A stretch of DNA of 64,000 nucleotides from Hypomyces perniciosus (GCA_008477525.1 SPDT01000008.1:496001-560000); one strand, 5' to 3'. Numbered from the stretch's first letter, positions 1 through 12,383 are shown. A program made the numbers and translations. The notes: generated by a model from the letters alone, not told the origin.

Positions 1-577
1 TAGAGTGTGTCTCTAACGTCAAGTCCAGTTCTATTTCGGTTATTTGCTACCCTATACGTGAATATTGAAGCCAACGCTAAGAGCCGTGAAGACCGATTGG
101 GCATTTGAGAGACAGGATAACTCGGGAGGAGTGAAAACAAGGATACAGCATCTTGCCTCCAGCATAGTTTAACAACAAGGTTAAAGAACCTCGTATTCAA
201 ATTACGCTATAGTTTCTATAATTGTCCAATACAAGTTGAGGAAAGCTCGTATTCTCAATTGTAGGTATCTTTACTGTGGAAATCGTTGCGAAAAAGCAAA
301 ATTCAATGGTTGGATCATTGCTGCATATTGACACAGTGCGAATTGAAAAGGCACCATGTACGGAGTGTTAAGCGCCAACCAATTAAAGGTCTTATGCAGG
401 TACCTGGTCTTACAGATGGACAGCAGCTCAAGTCAGCTCAAAGACAAGTTCGAGAGATGCCGGACTGGCTGAGGACAACGGACAGTCCAAACAAACAAGA
501 GACGCCACAGCTGATCCTGACATGGGGGACGGGTCTTTTCGCCTCGGGCTCTCGGTCTTACATAGAAACAGTTTGTC
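1..577. other. Intergenic, left edge
   Basis: I see no convincing gene here. An open frame at 286-828 runs into the cysteine-repeat gene in a different phase and has no recognisable domain, so I treat it as chance. Confidence 0.4.
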
Positions 578-585
578 TATATAAA
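578..585 (+). promoter_or_regulatory. TATA box of the cysteine-repeat gene
   Basis: A TATATAAA element lies about 135 bp before the ATG at 720. It is followed by a pyrimidine-rich leader (TTCTCTCC, CTTCTTCTCTC), as is common in highly expressed fungal genes. It supports transcription of the downstream plus-strand gene. Confidence 0.5.
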
Positions 586-719
586 CTCTGCTCATCGCCC
601 TCTGGAACAGAAATTTCTCTCCATCCTCATCCGGCACATCAAGCCTCCACTTGGGTACTCAGATCTCCCTTCTTCTCTCTACCACAAGTTCCCCCTCAGC
701 AGCAAAGCTCTTCGGCATC

Positions 720-1676
720 ATGCTCGTCAAACACTTCCTCCTCACCACCCTCTTCACCCTCTCGGTCCCGGCCTTCCCCAGCTCGAACATCAACCACGAT
801 GTCGAGGCTCGGGATGACGCCAATCTAGTTGGCCGTGACTATGTTCCTCCTCCTCCTCCCCGTCCTCCCCGCTGTGGCAACGACGCGACCCTTAGGAACG
901 GAATTTGTGTCTGCAAGATGTCTGGCCAGGTTTACGATCCTAGTTCTCGCTCTTGCAGCTGCCCTACTGGCCAGACCTGGACTGGAAACAGGTGCCAGCC
1001 CGATTGTGGCAACGACGCAACCCTTAGGAACGGAATTTGTGTCTGCAAGCTGTCTGGCCAGGTTTACGATCCTAGTTCTCGCTCTTGCAGCTGCCCTACT
1101 GGCCAGACCTGGACTGGAAACAGATGCCGGCCCGATTGTGGCAACGACGCAACCCTTAGGAACGGAATTTGTGTCTGCAAGATGTCTGGCCAGGTTTATG
1201 ATCCTAGTTCTCGCTCTTGCAGCTGCCCTACTGGCCAGACCTGGACTGGAAACAGATGCCGGCCCGATTGTGGCAACGACGCAACCCTTAGGAACGGAAT
1301 TTGTGTCTGCAAGATGTCTGGCCAGGTTTATGATCCTAGTTCTCGCTCTTGCAGCTGCCCTACTGGCCAGACCTGGACTGGAAACAGATGCCGGCCCGAT
1401 TGTGGCAACGACGCGACCCTTAGGAACGGAATTTGTGTCTGCAAGATGTCTGGCCAGGTTTACGATCCTAGTTCTCGCTCTTGCAGCTGCCCTACTGGCC
1501 AGACCTGGACTGGAAACAGGTGCCAGCCCGATTGTGGCAACGACGCAACCCTTAGGAACGGAATTTGTGTCTGCAAGATGTCTGGCCAGGTTTATGATCC
1601 TAGTTCTCGCTCTTGCAGCTGCCCTACTGGCCAGACCTGGAATGGCAGCAAGTGTATCAAGAAGCCTTACTACTGA
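720..1676 (+). CDS. Secreted cysteine-rich protein with six tandem 44-residue repeats
   Basis: The 318-residue product starts at the ATG at 720, chosen because it opens a good signal peptide (MLVKHFLLTTLFTLSVPAF); a longer in-frame start at 651 would bury it. A short acidic pro-region and a proline-rich linker (PPPPPRPPR) follow, then six tandem repeats. Each repeat has six cysteines spaced C-x10-C-x-C-x13-C-x-C-x10-C, with three residues to the next repeat. The last repeat ends in a basic tail (KKPYY). The CxC pairs and the GQTWTGNRC segment recall EGF-like or trypsin-inhibitor-like folds, but I cannot assign a family. No KR/RR sites separate the repeats, so Kex2 release of single units looks unlikely. 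There is no intron. An effector, adhesin or wall protein is possible; the function is unknown. Confidence 0.8.
   Translation: MLVKHFLLTTLFTLSVPAFPSSNINHDVEARDDANLVGRDYVPPPPPRPPRCGNDATLRNGICVCKMSGQVYDPSSRSCSCPTGQTWTGNRCQPDCGNDATLRNGICVCKLSGQVYDPSSRSCSCPTGQTWTGNRCRPDCGNDATLRNGICVCKMSGQVYDPSSRSCSCPTGQTWTGNRCRPDCGNDATLRNGICVCKMSGQVYDPSSRSCSCPTGQTWTGNRCRPDCGNDATLRNGICVCKMSGQVYDPSSRSCSCPTGQTWTGNRCQPDCGNDATLRNGICVCKMSGQVYDPSSRSCSCPTGQTWNGSKCIKKPYY
873..1664 (+). repeat. Six tandem 132-bp coding repeats
   Basis: Units start at 873, 1005, 1137, 1269, 1401 and 1533. They differ at only a few positions (GCG/GCA, TAC/TAT, AGG/AGA, ATG/CTG, CAG/CGG), and most of these changes are silent in the cysteine frame. 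Such identity implies recent amplification or gene conversion, and copy number is likely to vary between strains. Confidence 0.9.
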
Positions 1677-1700
1677 GCGTGTCTGTCAGCGACAGGCTCG

Positions 1701-1803
1701 GATGACGAGATGATATGAGTTTAGTGGTTGACGATGGATATGGATATGGATGACGAGATGATATGAGTTTAATGGTTGACGATGGATATGGATATGGATG
1801 ACG
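1701..1803. repeat. 48-bp tandem duplication in the 3' region
   Basis: Two 48-bp units (1701-1748 and 1749-1796) differ at one base (TTTAGTGG/TTTAATGG), and a third copy starts at 1797. Each ends in a GGATAT duplication. The repeat lies just after the stop codon at 1676, in the probable 3' UTR. Confidence 0.85.
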
Positions 1804-2714
1804 TTTCTGGGAAAATTACATCATGCACCGTTATGGAAACTTGTGGGAAGGGAAAGGGTGTGCTAGGATTCGGATAACTGTCAAAAGGAGGCAGCGGGAT
1901 TATGGATGGGAGGACTTGGACACGGGAGTTTCCCTCTTCTTCTTCTAATTTCTTTTTTCAAATATCGCTATCCTTGGTATTGGCTGCAGTGGCCCCCTTT
2001 AGCCGGGGACGCCGAGTTTGAATGCACACAAACGAACTTCTCACAGTTTTTACACTACTCTTGTCGATGTATGTATTTGAATCAAAAGCCATTGACTGGA
2101 CTAGTTTCTTGGATCTTCCACTGGATGAGTGAAAGGATGAAACTTTTGCAGTGATTGCTGACCTTTTGTCTTGCGCTTTGAAGCAACCAAACTCCCCTTT
2201 CCGTCCTAGGGACTCTGAGCTGAGAAGTGGCTTGGAAACTTTTCAGAATTACTAATACCGAAAACGTCAAATCTTGACGGCGTGGCGCCGATTGACTGCT
2301 GTGTTCTTGTCTACCCCTGTTTCATCGTCCCCCGCTTAACTGTAGTTGGATCTCAGGGCTCAGTAAGAAGCAGGGGTTGGCCAGCCGCGCGCTGTGTGGC
2401 GTTCTATCATGGCTCTGATCATTCGTCAGTACTCCGTAGTTTGGTTGGATTCTCGATTCGCCCACATGTTTATACAGCGGCACCAATAACGCGCTGCATG
2501 GTGTAGCCGCCTGTCTTGTATGCATGTGAGCCGCAGCGTTACCATTGCTACTGATCACATTACGAGTGGGGCTAAGGCTGGGCTGTTGATGCCGCTCTGG
2601 CTTTGACGATGATGACAGTCACGATATCCTTCATTGTCAAAGGTCAGCTAATGAGATGTATTATGTATTTCAGATCCACTATTAGCAGATCTGGCCTCAG
2701 CTTATGTCTGATAT
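1804..2714. other. Intergenic between the cysteine-repeat and GH92 genes
   Basis: No supported gene. It holds one TACTCCGTA motif at 2430. The two flanking genes converge here, so it contains both 3' ends. Confidence 0.5.
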
Positions 2715-5451
2715 TTATGTCCAAAAATGCGTTGACGCGCTTGGCGGCAGGTCCTTGTCCTTGGTTCCCCAACTAGTACTCTCGTTCGGACCGAGCGTTA
2801 ACTCCAGAATACCTCCGTCGCGGAAGAAACTGTGAGTAATCCAGGATTTACTGTATGACTTCCCATTCAACGTCGCGCTTTGGATGTATATGTTTTTGTA
2901 CGAAGGGTCAAAGTTCACATTGCGAATGGTGGCTGTCTTGCCAGTTCGCGGATCCGTAATGCTGACCTCGGAGAAGAATGGCGGGATGATGATGTAGACG
3001 TCTTGTCCGCTCATGGGGTATAGACCCATCATAGTCAATGCCGTGAAGCTTCCCATGGCGCCAGAGTCATCGTTTCCAGGGAGACCGTTGACAGTATCGT
3101 TGAAGCTTCCCGGTATATGCATATGCACATATTTCGACGAGAGGCCAGGCCGACGGACATAGTGGAAGATGAAGAGGAGCAAATACGCCTGCTCATTGCC
3201 GATGTAAAATAATCCTGGTGTGTTGTGCATAAACTCGAGGCGGCGAATAAACTCGTCAGGCCCGCCCAGCATTGGGATCAAGGACGCTTGGTCATGTGGC
3301 ACGTAGAAGGTGTAGAGCCAGGAACCGGCCTCGTACGTCTCGTGCCCAGTAGGGAAGAGGTAGCATCCGTCAAACATATACAAGTGCGTGCAAATAGACG
3401 GCTCCTGGAAGCCAAAGGTGCCATTGAGGTATCGTGGCTGTAGAAAGCCGCTGAACCCGCTGTCGACAAACTGGTTGATGTCTTGAGCTCCAGTCAGGTT
3501 CAGTTTAGACCTCGAATGAGGATCAAACATGTTCTTCCAGTTGCTTGCGCGCTTCAAGTACTTCTCTGCATCGGCTGTCTTGTTCATGCTTCGAGCCATC
3601 TCCGCAATGCAGAAGTCGTTATACGAGTACTCAACGGTCCGAGAAACGGACCTGGTGAAAAGGCCATACCCATTAGGGTCCCAATCGTCGGTTGGAATAT
3701 ATCCCAGTGTCTTCCAGCTGTGTAGGCCTCCCCTTCCCTCGAGCGTCCAGATTTCAGGTTCATCTGAGGAACACTTAGTATATTACAGTGTCGCTTTTGG
3801 GCTTTAAAATTGGAGTCTAGCATACCTTCTGCGTCCGACACAACTGCTTCATAGCCAGTCTCCCAGTCAATGCCATCTGTGAGACCTTTCAGGTACGAGT
3901 CGGCGAGTACATTGTCGGCATTGCTACCACCTTGAGTAAAACCTTTGCAGAGTGACATCCGGCAATCAGGGAGCTTTCCCTCATGACGGTAAATGTCGAT
4001 GAGACTGCGAATCATGAGGGCCTGGGCGTGTGGGTCAACGAGAGTAAGGAGAGGATGCGTGCTTCTGAAGCTGTCCCAGATACAGTAGTATGAGTCAAAG
4101 TAAGGCTCGTCGCTCTTCCAAAGTGGGTTTTCGCCTACAAACGAGTGTGAGAATCTTCCGTCTAGATTTGTTTGGAGCCAACAGGCACTGTCGCTTACCT
4201 GTGTAGTCTTGAGGTGAAAGCAATGTGCGGTAAATGCCACTCCAAAAGGTTCGCTGAAGCGCCTTGTCCACCCCGGTGCTGTCAACGATAACTGCGCTCA
4301 ATTTCTGACGCCAGGCATTTTCAGCATCGGCTCTTATGCCGTCGAAGTCATAGGTAGGAATCTCCTTCTCGGCATTGCTGCAGGCCTGAAATGTGCTAAA
4401 GAACGACAGGCCTACTCGAGCCAAGATCTGATCATTTTCAGGAGGGTAGAACTGAACCCATGATCCAGCTGGGAGGGACAGGCCACTGATTCCGTCAACA
4501 AAAGTTCGGAAGCTCTTGCGCTCGCTGCCAGCACGATTGTTGACGAAAATCCCTGTATCTCGGAGTTTGGCGCCATGGAAGTCAGCACAGAAGTACAGAT
4601 TATAAGTACCGACTCCAAAAGAAGGCTTGAAGGTCCCGTTGCCTGTGATGCGACCTGTGTTGGGATCAACCATGATGCTGGCCTCTCTTCGAGAGTCTGA
4701 CAGGTCTGTGAGATCAGCTAGTATCAGCGGGCTGTATACCATACTGCCATTGGCAGGAACTTTAGTTGGTGTCCCATCTGTGGGAAACGTGAACCTATAC
4801 AAGGCCGTGTGGTTGGTCACAGTCATTTCGGCCTTGACGGAGGTGTTGAGCGACAAGGCGAAGTAGCCCGGGCGTGCCACTACCGACTCATTGATCTTCT
4901 TGGAAGCTCTCACGGCCTTGGGGAAGTAACAGTTATTCACGTCATCATCAAGACAACCTGTCTGTGGGAAGAGGGGAAAGTTGCCCAAGGAGGCGCCCTG
5001 TCAGAAGGGATTTAGCCTCACATTCACGTTTTGTGTAGTTCGGACAAGACTTACACCACCAGTTCCGCTGTCATGCATATGGGAAAACCCAGTGACTGAG
5101 AGAAGAGAGCAAGTTAATTCTCACGATCCTCGATGCGAGTCTCAGGGCCACTGACTTTCACCGTCATTTGAGGCATAGCCCCCCTGGATCTCTTTGTTTC
5201 CATCTGCGACAGCCTTGGCCATACTATATGGCAAACTTGCACCCGGAAAGACATGTCCTGTAAATGGAGAGGGCGATTAGCACTGTGATTACCTCCGATC
5301 AAGCAGTGTCGGTGTTTATACCTCCATTCACTGTTCCAATTAAAGGATCAACGAGGTCCAGGACATCAAAATCCGACTTGCGCCTCTCGCTTGCCGCTTG
5401 ACAGAACCCAACCAGCAGCGGGCACAAAGCCAGCAGCTGCTGAGGATGCAT
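2715..5451 (-). CDS. GH92 family alpha-mannosidase, secreted
   Basis: Exons 5451-5322, 5257-5156, 5095-5055, 4997-4199, 4134-3826 and 3763-2715 join in frame to 809 residues, a normal GH92 length. The start at 5451 opens a signal peptide (MHPQQLLALCPLLVGFCQAA). The N-terminal beta domain begins VDPLIGTVNGG-HVFPGASLPYSMAKAV and continues through GFSHMHDSGTGG, both typical of the family. The helical catalytic domain carries GLPGNDDSGAMGS near residue 688, which holds the catalytic acid/base and Ca2+-site residues. GH92 enzymes are Ca2+-dependent exo-acting alpha-mannosidases (mostly 1,2-linked) acting on N- and O-glycan mannose, so a role in trimming mannoproteins outside the cell is likely. 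Every inferred intron is about 60-70 bp with GT-AG ends. No catalytic residue appears lost. Confidence 0.92.
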
Positions 5452-6847
5452 TCTGTGATGAGATATCTATATTCCTGAACCCTGCAGTCAGTCAATGATG
5501 TATGAGAGCTAAATGGACGCAAATTTGGTCGCGACCTGGAGAAGAAAAGGACTCCACGCTCTGAGATACACCAGCCTCAGAACGCCGCGGTGGTCCATAT
5601 TTATGTACTCCATGGCATTGTGAACGACCAGTCAGCTCGAGGACTCGGTGATTCTGTTCATTCATTGCCGAGCAATGTAACCATGGGGAGCATTCAAGCA
5701 GGATTGTTGTTCTCCCCCGCAGTAGCGGAGGCAAGCTCTCTCGTATACAGCGATCGTTTCTTCTTGTGGCACAGGGACAAGACGCCATGTTACCTTATAA
5801 ATTGCGGTACAGAAACAATACCGATGGCCAAAGAGGCGGCTCACCAATGGGAACAATAATGGTAAGAATTCAAGGAAGGCTGGATAAAACGGAACTATAC
5901 AAAATTACCCGACGGTATTCTGCACAAGCACAAACCCCTCCCCCTCAAACGAGAAGAATGGATGGAGATCAGCATTTACAGACATGCTTTGGAGACAAAT
6001 TGGCCCAAGCGGCACTACCATGGACCAAATAAGTACTACCTAGCAACGGTGTGATCTCATCTCGGCCTCGGTCCCACAGCTCTTGGATGAGTTCACGTTC
6101 ATCTTGATGCGCCAACCCGTTCCAGACTCTCGTCTCAACGCTTGGCCCCTCCGCCTGCAGAACCGGTAAAGATGCGACCTCGGGAAGGCCGCTCGCTCAT
6201 GAATCGCAGTGTATCATACGAGGTGGAGTAAACTTCAGAGGTTGTTTATGCTGAGGGCAATTCCTGACCGTGGCCAGTCGGTAGCGCCCGTTGTCCGAGC
6301 CCCAACTTGGGAAATAATCGTGAACTTATTTGGAAGGTAAAGATAATTCAATGGAAAACTTGGCAGATAGTTGCTCAGATGGAAGATGCCGATGTTGGCT
6401 AGATTTGACCTCGGGTAGTATAAGTGACGTAAAGTCTAGAGCCGAGGGGGATGGATCGGAGCTCATCACAACGAGATGCATTTTAACCGTCTGAGATGAA
6501 GCATAAACCAAGTGTACAAATCCAACGATCCCGATTAGTGATATCAGTACCAACGTAGATATAAGATAGATAGATAGCACTTATGTAGTAGATCCAAAAA
6601 CAGACACATTCTCTGTCGACTCTATGATTAGTACTACGGAGAAATCGCTGGAGATCAGTCCATCTCCGATGACGATCCGCGTGTTCGTGCGGGGTGCATT
6701 TCCGAAGTCCGGAATCCCCCGCCTTTGATGCCCAAACTGGGAATATTCTCGTTTGGGCCATTGGAGCTGGCAAAGTGCAGTCGAGCCTGAATTGGCTTTC
6801 TTTTATTACTTGTTAAACTATTTTTTATACAGAGATAGCTTCTCCCT
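5452..6847. other. Intergenic between the GH92 and SDR genes
   Basis: No supported gene. It contains the GH92 promoter, a short GATA run near 6566-6580 and a TACGGAG core at 6635. Open frames here show no domain or codon signal that I trust. Confidence 0.45.
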
Positions 6848-7759
<912 letters not shown>

Positions 7760-7790
7760 TTACAGCAAGAGATGCTCAATGGTCGCTTGT

Positions 7791-7797
7791 TTATATA
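7791..7797 (-). promoter_or_regulatory. TATA box of the SDR gene
   Basis: TATATAA on the minus strand, about 75 bp before the ATG at 7717. Position and sequence fit a TATA element and support the chosen start. Confidence 0.5.
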
Positions 7798-9001
7798 GAA
7801 AACAAGAGCTTATGAGAAAGAAGAAGAAGAGGGAATCAATTGGAGCCGGAAAGCACGGCACCCCGGAAGAGAGCATCTCTGCCTGCAGATACAGGTCTCA
7901 AGTGATGGCATTGACGGATAGAGCAATACTATGTACTATGGATCTACACCCTTGCAGGTTAGATGAGACATGGGCCTTCAGAAGCGTTGCCTACATTACT
8001 CGAATCCCATTGGAGAGAAAAACGACAGGTTGAGTCCGCAGTGGCCACTTCGCATTCATTGGAATCTCATTGATCTAGATTCTCGGCCGATCGGAAGATT
8101 GGAGCTCGGAAGACGTAAAACCGGAGCTTATGTCATGGTTTTGCTAAGCATATGCTAATAGCACTAGACTACCTTCGGCTTCTCGTGCATGATTTGAAGA
8201 ACTAGGAGGAGAAGTCAGACCACTCTGCATTTGCGGCTGGGGTAGGATCTTGGTAACGAAGCAATCTGAGATTCATCTCAGACATCTACCACTCGCTGAC
8301 TTGTATGGGCTCCAGGCTGAACAATATATTTCTCTATGAGTAGTTTTTTTGTCAAACCGTTGTACCAGACCAGCAAAAGTGAAGTGTACACCTCAGCAAT
8401 TGTAGCTAATAGTGTACCTAGGTAGGTTATATTGCATTTGACATTTTTCGTAACATTTACATAATCTTACATGTGAATAGTCTCCCCTCCCAACTCCACT
8501 CTTTGGCTCCCCACCTTGATCAGTGGCGAGATATGACGTAGATGAGGGGCTCTCAAATGACCCGGAATTGCTCCTCTTAGATACCTTTTTGTCTATTTAT
8601 TTTGGACCATTAAATCTTGGTGGTAGTATTTAAAGAAATAATAATCGTCATTTATCATGTCTATTGAGGCAGCTGCTATTATGTCAGGCGTTGAAAACTC
8701 CAAGGCAGCTGGTCATCGTCCACGTGAGAACCATTCATGGGACAGTTAAATCCTAGTAGCCCATTTAGCAAAGAGGACCCCCTTGCTTAAAATCGGTGGT
8801 TTTATAATTGGGGTAGGCATAACCGGTAGCGTTGTAGAGTTCGGAAACATTAGTCGGCCTGCCGTGGATAGGGACGACTCTTCAATTTGAAAGGAGGTAT
8901 ACGTTAGCAAACATCAAACAACAAAAGGGTTTCCAGGAGAAATTGGTGTGGTTAGATATGGTGAATGTTTCAGAACCAAACAAATTCGTGTAACAAGCAA
9001 C
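7798..9001. other. Intergenic
   Basis: AT-rich and without a supported gene. The first several hundred bases are the SDR upstream region, and the right end borders the 3' end of the MBL-fold gene. Confidence 0.45.
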
Positions 9002-11103
9002 TTACAAGTAATTGTAGGGCATGCGGTCCTTCAGAGCATAGTCAAGGTACGAGATGGCCAGGCTGTTGTCAAACTGATAGCCTACTAAGCCAGGAGACCA
9101 AGCATCTGCGATGGTAGCGACCATAGGGGAGTTGGCGGAAGGACACGCTGTCGTCCACATGAAATACATCCAGTCGTCCGAGTGGACAAAGCCTGGGCGC
9201 CACATGGCACGCACCTGCATGTCATTGTCTTTGTACACAAATGGCAGGTTCTCACTGATTTGGACGGTATTAGCAAAGATTTGAGTTCCAGTAATTTGAA
9301 ACTTACTCAACAAGGGCAAATTTCACTCCCGGAATATTCTGCCAGTAATACTTGTATGCCTTCGGAACTACTAGGGCTGCGCCAGCCGCAACAAAGTCTG
9401 CAGTGCCGTAGCTGTGATCATCTAGATAGAGTGGTTAGTCAGTGAAAAATCTAACTAATGGAAAGACGTGGGTTAGAGCAGCTCTTACGGTGGTGATGAG
9501 AAAGCTGTATTATGATGTTAGTCGTGAACCCCAAGACACAACGGAAATGGCGATAATAGATAAGACTGGCGATTCAGAAGAGGTCGACTTACGAGAAGGT
9601 GTGTCGGATTTCGTCTAAAGGTCTGCCTGATCCACTGAATGACCAGCTTGCTTTGGTGCGGAGGAGCATCGGTCACAATAATGGCGTTTTTGAATACACC
9701 AATCGTGCAAGTGTAAACGCTTCCTTGGAAGACAAGGTGGTAGAGGTTTGGCAGCTCAGCGACCGGCTTGCTGACATTCATCGTCTGGAGGGAGCCTTGA
9801 TATGGGCCGTACCAGTGGAGGTTTCCACTGTGAGCGGAACAAGATGCAATGATCAGTTGCCCGGGCCAAAAAAACGACAGCAAGATGGAAGCAAAGGGAA
9901 GAGGACTTTGCTTACTTGTACTCCACAATCTCAGCTGCATCATACTCGGTTGAGACTTGAGCAGGAGTGGGAGAGAGCTTGGAGCTAGTTTGTGAGATCT
10001 GCGCGGCATCGAGACCCTGGAAATAGCCACTCGGGAAATTCAGGTTGACCCGGATAACGTCGCGCATTGTATGTCCCATCAAACTTTGCTCATTGTACAG
10101 TGTGTGAACCGCCTGAGGGACCTGAACACCGCTTACAACAGTGTAGTTGCTTAGAACAAAGTCATTTGTCGAAGGGCCAAAAATTCGGTGGTTTTCATAG
10201 GCCCGCACCACAAATGGCAGATAGGACTTGGGATCGAAGAGAACGGTAAGGTTGAGGCGGCTATCATGGACGGCTGGATAAGGACCAGCTTCATGGTAAT
10301 ATATGAATTCGGCGGAGAGGCCGCGCGAAGACTGAAGGTCAAGCAGCAGCTTAGGCGAGAGTCGGATAGCATCCCGAACTAGCACGTTGGTGAGGAAGGC
10401 TACGAGTTTTGTTGTCAGTAAACACTGGAGCCGTGAGTGAATGCAATTGGGTGATCCTTCTGGACCATCTAGTTGCAGGAGAGCTAATCTCACCATCAGT
10501 GTACCCAAAAGTTGAGTTAGGGGGGTTGGACACATGTTCATTGCCCTTGACATAGCAGGCATACCCATTTACGCCACCTCTGACAACAATGGATAAATCG
10601 AATGGCTCGAGACTCGGTCGGCCATAGTTCAGGCCGTTACTGACAGTGTATAGCTTGTCGATTCTTTGAACGATATCTGATGAACTACCCGAGAAGTCAT
10701 ACGAAATGGTTTGTGTGCCTTGGACGACAACAGCCATGTCAGGAGATTGTGGTGTCTTGCTTTGTTCAAGAGTGTTGGTTCGGAGCAGACTATTGGGAGA
10801 AAGGTTTTAGTTAGACTTTCACCTGGCAGCTGATATGCTTGTTATTTTTTTCCCCTTCGCTACACAAGGTAGTCGGAGGGACCTGAAACTGTCGCTATTC
10901 TGAGTGATCAGGACTTACTTAGAGTGATAAGAGATGCCCTTAATAGCAGCCAATGCATCGGCACCACCAAGAGCATCAATACCGCGGCTCAGAATGCCAG
11001 TGGCAGAGGGTGGTGGTGACCCATTGCCGGCTACTGCTGCAAGGGCAGAACCGACAATATTCCCGAGAAATATTGTCGATAAAAGATTCGTATATCGACC
11101 CAT
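9002..11103 (-). CDS. Secreted metallo-beta-lactamase-fold hydrolase
   Basis: Seven exons (11103-10919, 10789-10494, 10399-9916, 9827-9593, 9504-9489, 9421-9307, 9254-9002) join in frame to 527 residues. Start 11103 opens a signal peptide (MGRYTNLLSTIFLGNIVGSA) and has a TATA element about 115 bp upstream; an upstream extension to 11262 would read through that element. Residues from about 335 form the MBL fold: IIVTDAPPHQSKLVIQW, then THLLLSHHHHDHSYG, which fits the HxHxDH zinc motif. That motif is assembled from three exons, the middle one only 16 nt (9504-9489). The first 330 residues are a beta-rich region I do not recognise. The substrate is unknown. The 3' end is less certain: the last codons contain a good donor (GTAAGTT at about 9005), so a further exon is possible. 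Confidence 0.8.
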
Positions 11104-11216
11104 TAGGCTATTCTGGGAGGTAACTTGGACAACTGAGGAACTCTTTCTAGGTTGTATCGTTGATTTTTGCTGAGATGTTTGATATTTTGAGTGTTCTGTG
11201 ATTGTGGCTGTCTCTC

Positions 11217-11225
11217 TTTTATATA
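11217..11225 (-). promoter_or_regulatory. TATA box of the MBL-fold gene
   Basis: TATATAAAA on the minus strand, about 115 bp upstream of the ATG at 11103. It supports initiation downstream of it. Confidence 0.5.
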
Positions 11226-11537
11226 CACGTTCCATCCAAATGACAAATGGGTATAGTGCCAAAGCAACTCTCTTCTTTCCTCTGTTTGCGATGAATTGCT
11301 GATCTAAGACCTAAAGTGCAGTAAAAACAGACTTGGCAGCCTAGACTAATACCAAGCTCAGTCAAGGATGCATCACCATCGGCGAACTCTGTTGGTACGG
11401 AGGGATGGAGCAAAGTGCATTATCAGTATGGGGTTTCCGGTCCTTTTTCCCCTTCTTAGTTCTGTATAGCTTCAATAAGGGTAGTATTCTTTAAGTATAA
11501 TTGATGACTGTTACGTACTTCTCGCGCGGCTGCTAAG

Positions 11538-11605
11538 GTCTGACAGGATTTGAATCCTGGCTCTAGATCCATTAGGTAGACCCATTAGACTAGAAGAACG
11601 CCTGC
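11538..11605 (-). pseudogene. tRNA-like relic (doubtful)
   Basis: Read on the minus strand, CAGGATTCAAATCCTG resembles a T-arm, with an ATCTAGAG segment and a TAGTCTAATGGG segment upstream in the places of the variable/anticodon region and D-arm. The T-stem has a mismatch, and the acceptor strands do not pair properly. It is at best a decayed tRNA or tRNA-derived element; I could not assign an anticodon. Confidence 0.2.
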
Positions 11606-12383
11606 GGGTAATCACCCGCGCGGGTTTACTAAGCATACTGTGACCTAATAGAATTCAACAACTACCTACTGTTGTTAGTCCTGATGCCATCATCAATTGT
11701 GGCCAGTGAGGTGGTGCCTCTCCGATACGCGGAGTTCTACTTTATCCCTTGTTATTTCAGGACAACCTGGTGAGAATATAGTTGGTTATGCAAAAAGAAA
11801 CTCTCATGAATATCAAGGCGTGAAACATGGCCACGAGAAATGTGCTCTTGGATGCTCGGTTTATTTCCTGGTTGAATCGAATTGCTTTCTTTTCCCTCAT
11901 TTGCCTCTCTTGCTTTCACCTGAACCTTCGCAGATCTTTATAGATACCGCTAACAATATGCAGTGCCCACTAGCCAATCGGGACATTTCAACATTTATGC
12001 AAGTTTTCGTGGCGTCAGGCCGTCTTCATCCACGCCCTTTGCCCCACAGTCAATAAGCAGTCTGACATGTGGTCGGTTCCTGTAAGAACGCGACTTATTT
12101 ACATCTCTCAAAGTGACCATGGATCAATCTGGTTCAAACTCTGGAAGTGAAGGCTTCGACCTGAGGGGTTTGGCGAGTCTACGACGACTCTACATCCTGA
12201 TAACTAATAGCATAACCCACACACTGCGAATTAGCAGAACCAGAGGAATGAACCACATGCCAATAAATTGAATGAACAAATCAACTAGACTCATCACGGG
12301 TTCCTGATATAGTTCTTATTCTCAAAACACCCTGCTGCCCCGAGTCACTGCTTTCTTGTCTTGAGCGCCTGATATGACTTCAA

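Noticed and set aside
286..828. 180-codon frame upstream of the cysteine-repeat gene
   Set aside because: It overlaps the TATA box, leader and signal peptide of that gene in another phase; no domain or repeat logic.
720..1676. A Kex2-processed repeat precursor (RiPP-like) reading of the cysteine array
   Set aside because: There are no dibasic KR/RR sites between repeats, and each unit is cysteine-rich, not a short core peptide.
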